A DNA stretch of 5,844 bases. Source: Nitrososphaerales archaeon. GTDB taxonomy: Archaea; Thermoproteota; Nitrososphaeria; Nitrososphaerales; Gagatemarchaeaceae. Positions 1-5,326 of the stretch are shown piece by piece (position 1 is the stretch's first letter; each line of letters starts with the position of its first letter). The position numbers and the translations under genes were made by a program. The stretch spans positions 1 to 5,844 of the forward strand of contig JASHVX010000038.1 in assembly GCA_030044375.1 (NCBI GenBank). Direction: 5' to 3'. The notes under the pieces were generated by a model. It did not search any database, had not been told where the DNA came from, and saw only the letters and a list, made by a program, of their open reading frames with translations.

Positions 1-285
1 CTGCTTGTTGACGGCTTCCGCGAGGTAGTGTCCGCGGAGCGTGACCTTCGCCCTCCTCACCCCTTTGGAGGCGAGCGCGGCCGCCTTTATGTCGCTGGCG
101 ATCTTTAGTGCGAAGACGGGCGGACAGAACGGCGCGGTGAGATGGAACTCGACGATGACGAGGTCTCCTTCGGCCTGGAGCTTGTCGATCAGCTTCATCT
201 CGGTGATTGGCCGGCCTAGTTCGGGGTCTATGATCCGCGACAGCGCCTGTTCCACCTGCGAGACGTCCACGGCTTGTTCGGACAA
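1..285 (-). CDS. MIP18/DUF59-family protein (Fe-S assembly-like), N-terminal part
   Basis: Reading the minus strand from 285 to the left edge gives 95 codons with no stop; the C-terminus lies outside the window. The translation fits the DUF59/MIP18/PaaD-like domain: an initial helix, then DPELGRP (residues 20-26), a hydrophobic beta-strand pair, and TAPFCPP (50-56) with the conserved Cys54, followed by a helix and a strand. In this family the Cys motif is linked to iron-sulfur cluster assembly or carriage (SufT/MIP18 type); the exact client is unknown here. I chose the TTG at 285 because an in-frame TGA sits three codons upstream and a TATA-like box lies about 28 nt upstream, giving a leaderless start (MSEQAVDV). 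A GTG at 270 (sixth codon) is an alternative. It is transcribed divergently from the acylphosphatase gene. Confidence 0.85.
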   Translation of the reverse strand, partial: MSEQAVDVSQVEQALSRIIDPELGRPITEMKLIDKLQAEGDLVIVEFHLTAPFCPPVFALKIASDIKAAALASKGVRRAKVTLRGHYLAEAVNKQ

Positions 286-308
286 ACCACATCAAGACCC
301 TCAGCAGG

Positions 309-316
309 TATTTATT
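309..316 (-). promoter_or_regulatory. TATA-like box of the DUF59 gene, possibly bidirectional
   Basis: On the minus strand this reads AATAAATA, centred about 27 nt before the TTG at 285, the expected spacing for a leaderless archaeal transcript. On the plus strand it reads TATTTATT and is the only AT-rich island in the 111-bp divergent gap, so it could also serve the acylphosphatase gene, which would then have a leader of about 60 nt. Confidence 0.55.
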
Positions 317-384
317 GATTGACAGCGGGCAGGGACGGGTTTGCCCCTGTTCTCCTCCTCAGGTGTAGGGCCTGCAAGGCTCAC

Positions 385-390
385 GGGAGG
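385..390 (+). promoter_or_regulatory. Shine-Dalgarno site of acyP
   Basis: GGGAGG ends 6 nt before the ATG at 397 and supports that start, or the ATG at 400, over the upstream TTG at 319. No comparably placed site precedes the other genes in the window. Confidence 0.5.
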
Positions 391-396
391 GGCGGG

Positions 397-675
397 ATGA
401 TGGCGAGGACCGCCGTACGGGTGCGCATAACAGGCATCGTCCACGGCGTCTTCTTCAGAGGCTCGATGGCCGAAGAGGCGGCAGCCCATGGGATCTCGGG
501 CTGGGTGAGGAACATGGCCGACGGCTCGGTCGAAGCCCTCCTCGAGGGGGATGAGGAGAAGGTCATGAGGGTCGTCGAGTGGGCGAGGCACGGCCCTCCT
601 AGGGCCCGCGTCGACTCGCTGAAGATGGAGAGGGTCAGGCCGAGAAACTCGAAGAGCTTCAGGATCGAAGGGTAG
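397..675 (+). CDS. acyP: Acylphosphatase
   Basis: This is a small cytosolic enzyme that hydrolyses the carboxyl-phosphate bond of acyl phosphates. From the ATG at 397 it is 92 residues, normal for the family (about 90-100). The signature is clear: GIVHGVFFR (residues 13-21), with the phosphate-binding loop and catalytic Arg21, then GWVRNMADGSVEA (34-46), which carries the catalytic Asn38. Most family members have Gln where this one has His in VHGV. A purine-rich GGGAGG (385-390) lies 6 nt before the ATG at 397 and 9 nt before a second ATG at 400, so either could be used. Unlike the neighbouring genes, this one seems to have a leader with a Shine-Dalgarno site. The next gene starts 50 bp downstream with its own TATA-like box. 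The reading frame is open back to a TTG at 319, but that extension has no family similarity. Confidence 0.95.
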   Translation: MMARTAVRVRITGIVHGVFFRGSMAEEAAAHGISGWVRNMADGSVEALLEGDEEKVMRVVEWARHGPPRARVDSLKMERVRPRNSKSFRIEG

Positions 676-693
676 GCTCGTTCCATCGAAGCG

Positions 694-700
694 TTTTAAA
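694..700 (+). promoter_or_regulatory. TATA box of the dehydrogenase gene
   Basis: TTTTAAA stands out in a GC-rich gap and is centred about 29 nt before the ATG at 726. This spacing predicts a leaderless or nearly leaderless transcript and transcription independent of acyP. Confidence 0.6.
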
Positions 701-725
701 CTCCGCAAAGTCGCGCGGCGCCAGA

Positions 726-1736
726 ATGAAGAAGGTCGCAGTGATCAACGGGGACGGGACGGGGCCAGAGCTAGTCGCGGCTGCCATGTCAGTGCTCAAG
801 GCCGCGGGCGCCCGGGCTGAGTTCATACCCTGCGAGGCCGGCTCGGAGTGGTGGGCCAAGAAGAAGGGCCCCAGCTTCTTCCCGGACGAGACCTGGAAGG
901 CCCTCGAGGAGGCAGACACGTGCCTGAAGGGCCCCACCACCACGCTCCCCACGCCAGGGACTCCGCGTAGCGTGGCGGTGAGCATACGGCAGAGGTTCAA
1001 CCTGTACGCCAACGTCAGGCCGGTCCGCACCTTCCCCAACCAGTCGGGCCCCCTCGGCGACGTTGACTTCGTCGTCGTGCGCGAGGGCACGGAAGGCCTC
1101 TACGCCGGCCTGGAGCACAAGCTCTCGGACGACGTCTCGATCGCGATCCGGCTCATCACGCGCGACAAGTCCACCAAGGTCGCGAGGTTCGCCTTCGAGG
1201 AGGCGGAGAGGCGGCGCTGGAAGAAGGTGGTCGCAATCTCAAAGGCCAACATCCTGAAGATAACCGACACGATGTTCCTCGACTCCGTCAGGGCTGTGGC
1301 TTCGAAGCACCCCGGGATAGAGCTGGAAGACCTGTTCATCGACAACTTCGCCCAGCAGCTCGTCAAGAACCCCCAGAGGTTCAACAGCAGCGTGATAGTG
1401 GGGACGAACCTCTTCATGGACATAATGTCTGAGGAGGCGTCAGGGCTCATAGGCAGCATCGGCGTGGTCTACTCAGGAAACTTTGGAGACAGCTTCGCGA
1501 TGTTCGAGCCAGCCCACGGGAGCACGCCGAAATACAAGGGAAAGAACAAGGTCAATCCCACGGCCACCATCCTCTCCGGGGCCTGGATGCTCGAGTATCT
1601 CGGCGAGAAGGGCCCTGCCAAGGCGATCTTCGACGCGACCTTCGAGGTGATGAAGGAGGGGAAGTCCCTCACCTACGACCTAGGCGGGAAGGCGGGCACG
1701 AGAGAGATGACGAAGGCTATCATCGACAAGCTGTAG
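726..1736 (+). CDS. NAD(P)-dependent isocitrate/isopropylmalate dehydrogenase family, probably isocitrate dehydrogenase
   Basis: This 336-residue protein belongs to the beta-decarboxylating dehydrogenases (isocitrate, 3-isopropylmalate, homoisocitrate), cytosolic enzymes that oxidise and decarboxylate a 2-hydroxyacid. Visible landmarks, named by their E. coli isocitrate dehydrogenase equivalents from memory: GDGTGPE (9-15); Ser82 (S113) and Arg88 (R119) in the substrate helix, but Ala84 in place of N115; ANVRP (95-99); Arg119 (R153); Tyr126 (Y160); catalytic Lys173 (K230); and Asp206 and Asp232 as metal ligands. The third metal ligand, normally Asp in SDEAS, is Glu236. The coenzyme loop HGSTPKY (264-270) has the Lys-Tyr pair of NADP-using isocitrate dehydrogenases, and Tyr317 matches Y391, but the R395 equivalent is Gly321. 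Isocitrate is favoured by the phosphate-loop-like Ser and the Lys-Tyr pair; isopropylmalate or homoisocitrate is not excluded. No leucine or lysine genes lie nearby. Confidence 0.9.
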   Translation: MKKVAVINGDGTGPELVAAAMSVLKAAGARAEFIPCEAGSEWWAKKKGPSFFPDETWKALEEADTCLKGPTTTLPTPGTPRSVAVSIRQRFNLYANVRPVRTFPNQSGPLGDVDFVVVREGTEGLYAGLEHKLSDDVSIAIRLITRDKSTKVARFAFEEAERRRWKKVVAISKANILKITDTMFLDSVRAVASKHPGIELEDLFIDNFAQQLVKNPQRFNSSVIVGTNLFMDIMSEEASGLIGSIGVVYSGNFGDSFAMFEPAHGSTPKYKGKNKVNPTATILSGAWMLEYLGEKGPAKAIFDATFEVMKEGKSLTYDLGGKAGTREMTKAIIDKL

Positions 1737-1767
1737 GCAGACGGAGAGACCCCGACACTTTCAGCCG

Positions 1768-1783
1768 GGTCCCTGCTGGGACC
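1768..1783 (+). other. Small hairpin after the dehydrogenase gene
   Basis: GGTCCC-TGCT-GGGACC forms a perfect 6-bp stem with a 4-nt loop 32 nt past the stop codon. A run of five T starts 18 nt further on, at 1801, but it also belongs to the next gene's TATA-like box. It could help end the dehydrogenase transcript, but archaeal termination depends mainly on T-runs and does not need hairpins, so the role is uncertain. Confidence 0.25.
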
Positions 1784-1800
1784 GAGCGGGCCGACTAACG

Positions 1801-1807
1801 TTTTTAG
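1801..1807 (+). promoter_or_regulatory. TATA-like box of the coiled-coil hypothetical gene
   Basis: TTTTTAG is the only AT-rich stretch in the 97-bp gap and is centred about 30 nt before the TTG at 1834. It is a weak match to the archaeal consensus, but the spacing agrees with the other promoters in the window. Confidence 0.4.
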
Positions 1808-1833
1808 CGATTGCGAACCGAGGCGCCTCTCCG

Positions 1834-2358
1834 TTGAGCTCGGACAGCGAGGTCAGGAAGGCGGCGGAGCTCAAGCTGTGGCTCGAAGGGCGCATCGCCG
1901 AGCTGCAGGACGAGATAGGCCGCCTGAAGGAGACCCTGGGGTACGTAGACGCGACCCTGCGCGCCTCCGCGTTCACGCCTGCCAGCGAGATGATGGCCGC
2001 GAAGCCCAAGCCGGAGGTCAGCGAGCTCAGGAGGGACAAGGGCGGGCAGGTGCTCGCGAAGGCCTCCGTGACTACAGACCGGGTGTCCATCGAGCCCGAG
2101 GCCTCTCTCGGACTGAAGTCGTCGACGCCGCCGTTCAAGTCGTTCCTGATAGCCAAGATCCTCGAGGGGATGAGGTCCGCGGACCTGGACCAGGTCGCCG
2201 CAGGCAGGCTGGACAGGGGAAAGGAGCTCAGGTTCGAGGTCGACGAGACGAACGGCACGATAAGGCGGCTGACAGTCGAGAACTACGGGCAGAAGGCTAG
2301 GCTGAGCGAGATATTGAACACGGTATCCTGGACGTTCTCGAAGATGCTCGAGAAGTAG
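1834..2358 (+). CDS. Hypothetical protein with N-terminal coiled coil
   Basis: I do not recognise a named family for this 174-residue protein. Residues 5-45 form a charged, heptad-like helix (ELKLWLEGRIAELQDEIGRL and following) that looks like a coiled coil. A low-complexity Ala/Lys/Pro/Glu linker follows (about 48-98). The C-terminal domain (99-174) starts with a hydrophobic helix, PFKSFLIAKILEGM, continues with a predicted strand-turn-strand (ELRFEVDETNGTIRRLTVEN) and ends with a helix, LSEILNTVSWTFSKMLEK. There is no signal peptide, membrane segment or Cys/His metal site, so a cytosolic, probably self-associating protein is likely. The TTG start is supported by the TATA-like box 30 nt upstream. 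The C-terminal layout resembles conserved thaumarchaeal hypotheticals as I remember them, which is a weak lineage hint. The stop codon abuts that of the convergent kinase. Confidence 0.8.
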   Translation: MSSDSEVRKAAELKLWLEGRIAELQDEIGRLKETLGYVDATLRASAFTPASEMMAAKPKPEVSELRRDKGGQVLAKASVTTDRVSIEPEASLGLKSSTPPFKSFLIAKILEGMRSADLDQVAAGRLDRGKELRFEVDETNGTIRRLTVENYGQKARLSEILNTVSWTFSKMLEK

Positions 2359-3324
2359 TCAACGCCCGAGGGCGACCTCGACGGCCGCGCGGTCGGGTGG
2401 CGCCGCCTCGCGGGACGTGAGGTAGAGCCGCGCAGCGGCGTTCGCGAAACGCAGCCTGTCTGTCGGCTTCATCCTTCGAGTCCTCCCGTAGATGGACGCT
2501 GCGTTCCAGACGTCGCCGGCTCCGGTGAGCCTGAGGGGCCGCGCCCTCACGGCGGGGGCCGCCACCAGCGTCGTGCCGTCGCTGGCGAAGGCCTCGCGCT
2601 CGGTGTGGACGTCTAGCTCGGCGTGGAGCGCGGCAGCGAGCTGGCTGCATGCGGGGGCGGGCCCGTCCGAGCGCAGGCCCATTAGCGCCGAGGAGGCGAC
2701 CGCCTCGTGCTCGTTCAGGCTCACCCAGTCCACGAGCCTGCCGCGCTTCAAGAGGGAGAGCAGCTCGCGGAACTCGCCGAGCCTGTCCCGGAAGTCAGCC
2801 GGGTCGAAGAAGAGCACCTGTCCCGGGCGCAGCCTCTTCCTGAGTGCGACGAGAAGGGGAGTGCCCTTGGCGTTTGCCGCCCAGTTCACTGAGCACACGA
2901 CGTCAGCGGCGCCTATCGAGTCCCAGTCCTCCTCCTCCAAGAGCTCGGGCCCGAAGTCGCCTGCGCCGCCCACGTGGCCCAGCATCACGTTGACCTCGCC
3001 TTCCAGCGCCACGGTGAGGCCGGCGTCCCTGTTCTTCACCCGCAGGTCCAGGTCGAGGCCGGAGAGCGCACCCGAGAGCAGCCCTCCGTGTGCAGCGTCC
3101 GAGTGGGTGATCAGGAGGACCCTCAGACCTAGCCTGCCCAGTGCGCGGGCTAGGTTGACCGCGTTCCCTCCCGCGACCTCGCTCTGGGGCACTCCATGTA
3201 TCCCTCCGCCCCCCGCTCCCGCTTTGGCAGACAGCGACTGCGCGAACCTTCCTACGTTGCCGGTGCGGACGAGCCTGTCGACGAAGAAGTCATGCATCAC
3301 CGCGACGTCGTATCTTCTCGTCAA
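2359..3324 (-). CDS. PfkB/ribokinase-family carbohydrate (or nucleoside) kinase
   Basis: This 321-residue protein has the PfkB fold: a first strand with HDFFVDRLV (11-19), whose Asp occupies the usual sugar-binding position; the GGN-containing signature AGGNAVNLARALGRLG (51-66); a SLNEHEA segment (202-208) matching the N-x-x-E metal/phosphate motif; and LTGAGDVWNAA (266-276) with the anion-hole GAGD and catalytic base Asp271. The usual DTGAGD has Leu266 in place of its first Asp. Family members phosphorylate sugars, sugar phosphates or nucleosides with ATP; the substrate cannot be read from sequence. The TTG at 3324 is the first possible start, because an in-frame TGA lies three codons upstream. 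It is 1 nt after the regulator's stop, so the genes are probably cotranscribed and translationally coupled. A later ATG at 3297 would remove the first beta-strand. Confidence 0.9.
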   Translation of the reverse strand: MTRRYDVAVMHDFFVDRLVRTGNVGRFAQSLSAKAGAGGGGIHGVPQSEVAGGNAVNLARALGRLGLRVLLITHSDAAHGGLLSGALSGLDLDLRVKNRDAGLTVALEGEVNVMLGHVGGAGDFGPELLEEEDWDSIGAADVVCSVNWAANAKGTPLLVALRKRLRPGQVLFFDPADFRDRLGEFRELLSLLKRGRLVDWVSLNEHEAVASSALMGLRSDGPAPACSQLAAALHAELDVHTEREAFASDGTTLVAAPAVRARPLRLTGAGDVWNAASIYGRTRRMKPTDRLRFANAAARLYLTSREAAPPDRAAVEVALGR

Positions 3325-3325
3325 G

Positions 3326-3832
3326 TCACTTCAGGATCTTCAGGCTCCTCACCACGTTGAGGGAGTGGATCTCCTCTATCGCCTTGCCGGGGAGCTGGCC
3401 TTCCACGACGAAGGTCATCTTCGCGTCCTGGACCATGTCGGGGTCGTCGGCGAGCGCCTGGCGGACGACAGTGCCGTGCCTCGAGAGGATTTCGCTCACG
3501 CCTGCCATTATGCCGGGAGACCTCGGGTCGGCCTCTACGACGATAGCGCTGTAACCCAGCACCGAGACGAGGTCGACAAGGCTCGCGCCCAGCGGCCTTG
3601 TCTTGGAGAAGATGGAATACAGGTACCGGCTCGCCCGGATCTGTTTCACCGTCTGCTGCACTACCCTCCTGTCCACGCCCACCGCTCGTGCGACCGCCGT
3701 GAAGTCCACTTCGACGTCGTCGACGTACAGCTTGCAGTCATCTGAGACGCGCATCCCGCACCCTATCATCTTTCTGACGACCTCGGGGCGGGCTATTTGC
3801 CGCGAAAACTCCTTCCTAATCCCCGGCCACAA
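3326..3832 (-). CDS. HTH plus ACT-domain regulator of amino-acid metabolism (COG2061-like), candidate TrpY-like regulator
   Basis: This 168-residue protein has an N-terminal helix-turn-helix and a C-terminal ACT domain. The opening MWPGIRKEF and the segment VDDVEVDFTAVARAVGVDRRVV, whose probable recognition helix is about residues 55-65, fit the archaeal COG2061 family. The ACT part (about 96-168) has the ligand-loop pattern SPGIMAGVSEILSRHG (105-120), followed by VRQALADDPDM (123-133) and the final strand VVRSLKIL. ACT domains bind amino acids, so an amino-acid-responsive DNA-binding protein is the likely role. The TTG at 3832 is the first possible start, because two in-frame TAG codons lie just upstream. 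It is divergent from trpB2 across a gap with TGTACA-type boxes, which suggests tryptophan as ligand and trpB2 as target; that is inference. The kinase gene follows after 1 nt. Confidence 0.88.
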   Translation of the reverse strand: MWPGIRKEFSRQIARPEVVRKMIGCGMRVSDDCKLYVDDVEVDFTAVARAVGVDRRVVQQTVKQIRASRYLYSIFSKTRPLGASLVDLVSVLGYSAIVVEADPRSPGIMAGVSEILSRHGTVVRQALADDPDMVQDAKMTFVVEGQLPGKAIEEIHSLNVVRSLKILK

Positions 3833-3835
3833 CGA

Positions 3836-3848
3836 CGGAACAGTTCCG
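3836..3848. promoter_or_regulatory. Palindrome in the regulator's start region, candidate operator
   Basis: CGGAAC-A-GTTCCG is a perfect inverted repeat with 6-bp arms and a 1-nt centre. It lies 4-16 nt before the regulator's TTG, between its TATA-like box and the predicted transcription start, where a bound protein would block initiation. Autoregulation by the ACT regulator or control by another factor are both possible. Confidence 0.4.
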
Positions 3849-3854
3849 CCTGGC

Positions 3855-3864
3855 TACTATTCAT
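3855..3864 (-). promoter_or_regulatory. TATA-like box of the regulator-kinase operon
   Basis: On the minus strand this reads ATGAATAGTA, centred about 28 nt before the TTG at 3832, as for the other leaderless promoters here. The match to consensus is modest. A stronger AT-rich stretch on the same strand, GTATATTT at 3886-3893, could instead direct a transcript with a leader of about 30 nt. Confidence 0.4.
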
Positions 3865-3878
3865 GCTTTGCACGGTGA

Positions 3879-3904
3879 TGTACAGAAATATACACGAATG
3901 TATA
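3879..3904. promoter_or_regulatory. Three TGTACA-type boxes at 10-bp spacing, candidate TRP-box operator
   Basis: TGTACA (3879-3884), TATACA (3889-3894, the complement of TGTATA) and TGTATA (3899-3904) are separated by 4-nt spacers (GAAA and CGAA), giving an exact 10-bp period on one face of the helix. The second and third form an extended inverted repeat, ATATACA-CGAA-TGTATAT (3888-3905). The last box overlaps the trpB2 TATA box. TGTACA is the published consensus of the TRP box bound by Methanothermobacter TrpY upstream of the trp operon and trpB2. Occupancy here should block TBP/TFB at trpB2; the identity of the bound protein is inferred. Confidence 0.55.
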
Positions 3905-3907
3905 TAT
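3901..3907 (+). promoter_or_regulatory. TATA box of trpB2
   Basis: TATATAT is the best TATA match in the window, centred 28 nt before the GTG at 3932. It overlaps the third TGTACA-type box and lies at the centre of the ACACGA-N9-TCGTGT inverted repeat (3892-3912). Confidence 0.7.
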
Positions 3908-3931
3908 CGTGTCATCCACTAGACCTAGACC

Positions 3932-5299
3932 GTGAGCAGGACAGAGCTGAAGTCGGTCCTCGGCGCAGACGAGCTGCCTAGAGACTACTACAACATCCTC
4001 CACGACCTGCCTGCGCAGCTCCCGCCGCCCCTGGACCCGAAGACGCTGCAGCCTGTCTCTCCCGAGGCCCTCCTGAGACTGTTCGCGAAGGAATGCCTCA
4101 GGCAGGAGGTCTCGACCCAAGAGCACATCCCGATCCCGGAGGAGGTCAGGGAGGCCTACGTAAGGCTGGGGCGACCGACTCCGCTGCAGAGGGCGAAGCG
4201 GCTGGAACAGCGGCTGGGGACGCCCGCGAAGATCTTCTTCAAGCGTGAGGACCTCAATCCAGCTGGGAGCCATAAGCCGAACACGGCCCTGGCGCAGGCA
4301 TACTACCACAGGGAGGAGGGGACTGAAAGGCTGACGACAGAGACAGGCGCCGGGCAGTGGGGCTCGGCCCTCTCTCTGGCGGCGGCTCTCTTCGACATCG
4401 ACCTCACGGTCTACATGACGCGAAGCAGCTACGACCAGAAACCGTACCGGAGGGTGCTCATGGAGGTGTACGGGGCGGAGGTCCATGCTTCTCCGAGCCC
4501 CCGCACCAACGTGGGTAGGAAGTTCCTGCAAGAAGACGAGAGCCACCCTGGGAGCCTGGGAATCGCGATCAGCGAGGCGGTCGAGGACTGCGTCACCCAC
4601 GAAGGCACGAAGTACTCGCTAGGGAGCGTGCTCAACCACGTCCTCACCCACCAGTCGGTGATAGGTCAGGAGGCGAAGCTGCAGATGGAGGAGTTTGACG
4701 AGCAGCCCGACTACCTGGTCGGCTGCATAGGAGGGGGAAGCAACTTCGCGGGCCTGGCGTATCCGTTCATGAGAGACAAGCTCAGAGGTAAGAGCAGGGC
4801 TCAGTTCGTGGCGGCCGAGCCCAAGGCCGTCCCGTCGACCACAAAGGGAGAGTACAGGTACGACTACGCGGACACCGGGGAGACGGCGCCGCTGATCAAG
4901 ATGTACTCGGTCGGCCACGGCTACCAGTGCCCACCCATCCACGCGGGCGGGCTGCGGTATCATGGGAAGGCTCCTTCGATGTCGATGCTGATAGACAGGG
5001 GGTTCATGCGGAGCGTCGCCTACTCCCAGAACGAGGTCATGGAGGCGGGGATCCTGTTCGCGCAGACGGAAGGCATAGTCGCCGCTCCGGAGTCCAACCA
5101 CGCGATCAAAGCGGCGATAGAGCTCGCCCTCGAGTGCAAGCGCAACAACGAGGCGAAGACCATACTGTTCAACCTGAGCGGCCACGGCCTGCTAGACCTG
5201 AAGGCGTACCAGGACAAGCTGGCGAGGACGCTGGTCGACTACGAACCGGACCCGGCCAAGATCATCGCCGCGCTGGGGCCCAGTCCTGTCCCCAACTGA
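3932..5299 (+). CDS. trpB2: TrpB2-type tryptophan synthase beta chain
   Basis: This 455-residue PLP enzyme condenses indole with L-serine (or O-phosphoserine in some archaea) to make tryptophan. Visible motifs are NPAGSHKPNTA with the PLP Lys115, TETGAGQWG (136-144) with catalytic Glu137, the phosphate-binding GGGSNFAG (267-274), and C-terminal AAPESNHA (384-391) and NLSGHGLLDL (414-423). The length, the Trp in GAGQWG where TrpB1 has His, and the long N-terminal extension (about the first 75 residues) mark the TrpB2/COG1350 branch rather than TrpB1, which pairs with TrpA. No trpA or other trp gene is in the window. The GTG start is fixed by an in-frame TAG at 3926-3928 and a TATA box 28 nt upstream, so the transcript is probably leaderless. 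The TRP-box-like sites point to tryptophan control. A salvage role for indole is an alternative to de novo synthesis. Confidence 0.95.
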   Translation: MSRTELKSVLGADELPRDYYNILHDLPAQLPPPLDPKTLQPVSPEALLRLFAKECLRQEVSTQEHIPIPEEVREAYVRLGRPTPLQRAKRLEQRLGTPAKIFFKREDLNPAGSHKPNTALAQAYYHREEGTERLTTETGAGQWGSALSLAAALFDIDLTVYMTRSSYDQKPYRRVLMEVYGAEVHASPSPRTNVGRKFLQEDESHPGSLGIAISEAVEDCVTHEGTKYSLGSVLNHVLTHQSVIGQEAKLQMEEFDEQPDYLVGCIGGGSNFAGLAYPFMRDKLRGKSRAQFVAAEPKAVPSTTKGEYRYDYADTGETAPLIKMYSVGHGYQCPPIHAGGLRYHGKAPSMSMLIDRGFMRSVAYSQNEVMEAGILFAQTEGIVAAPESNHAIKAAIELALECKRNNEAKTILFNLSGHGLLDLKAYQDKLARTLVDYEPDPAKIIAALGPSPVPN

Positions 5300-5326
5300 G
5301 TGCCTCGCCGCAGCCAGCCTGAGCGG

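Noticed and set aside
319..396. N-terminal extension of acyP from TTG at 319, with two Cys in CRAC
   Set aside because: The family starts at about the ATG at 397/400, a Shine-Dalgarno site precedes that ATG, and the extension overlaps the AT-rich promoter region.
2492..3745. Long plus-strand open frame of 417 codons
   Set aside because: It runs antisense across the PfkB kinase and the ACT regulator, both of which have clear motifs. Its translation is low-complexity Ser/Pro/Arg/Ala-rich, typical of a mirror frame in GC-rich DNA.
3919..3930. Tandem CTAGAC-CTAGAC at the predicted trpB2 transcription start
   Set aside because: It is two copies of six bases with no symmetry or link to the TGTACA boxes. 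It is too short to claim as an element.
3857..4600. Minus-strand open frame of 247 codons over the 5' half of trpB2
   Set aside because: It is antisense to a confident trpB2, rich in Arg/Leu/Pro with no recognisable domain, and covers the divergent promoter.
4619..5185. Minus-strand open frame of 188 codons inside trpB2
   Set aside because: It is antisense to conserved trpB2 sequence, has biased composition and no family features.
5300..5326. Possible terminator between trpB2 and the TldD/PmbA-like gene
   Set aside because: The 27-bp gap has no T-run on either strand and no convincing hairpin.
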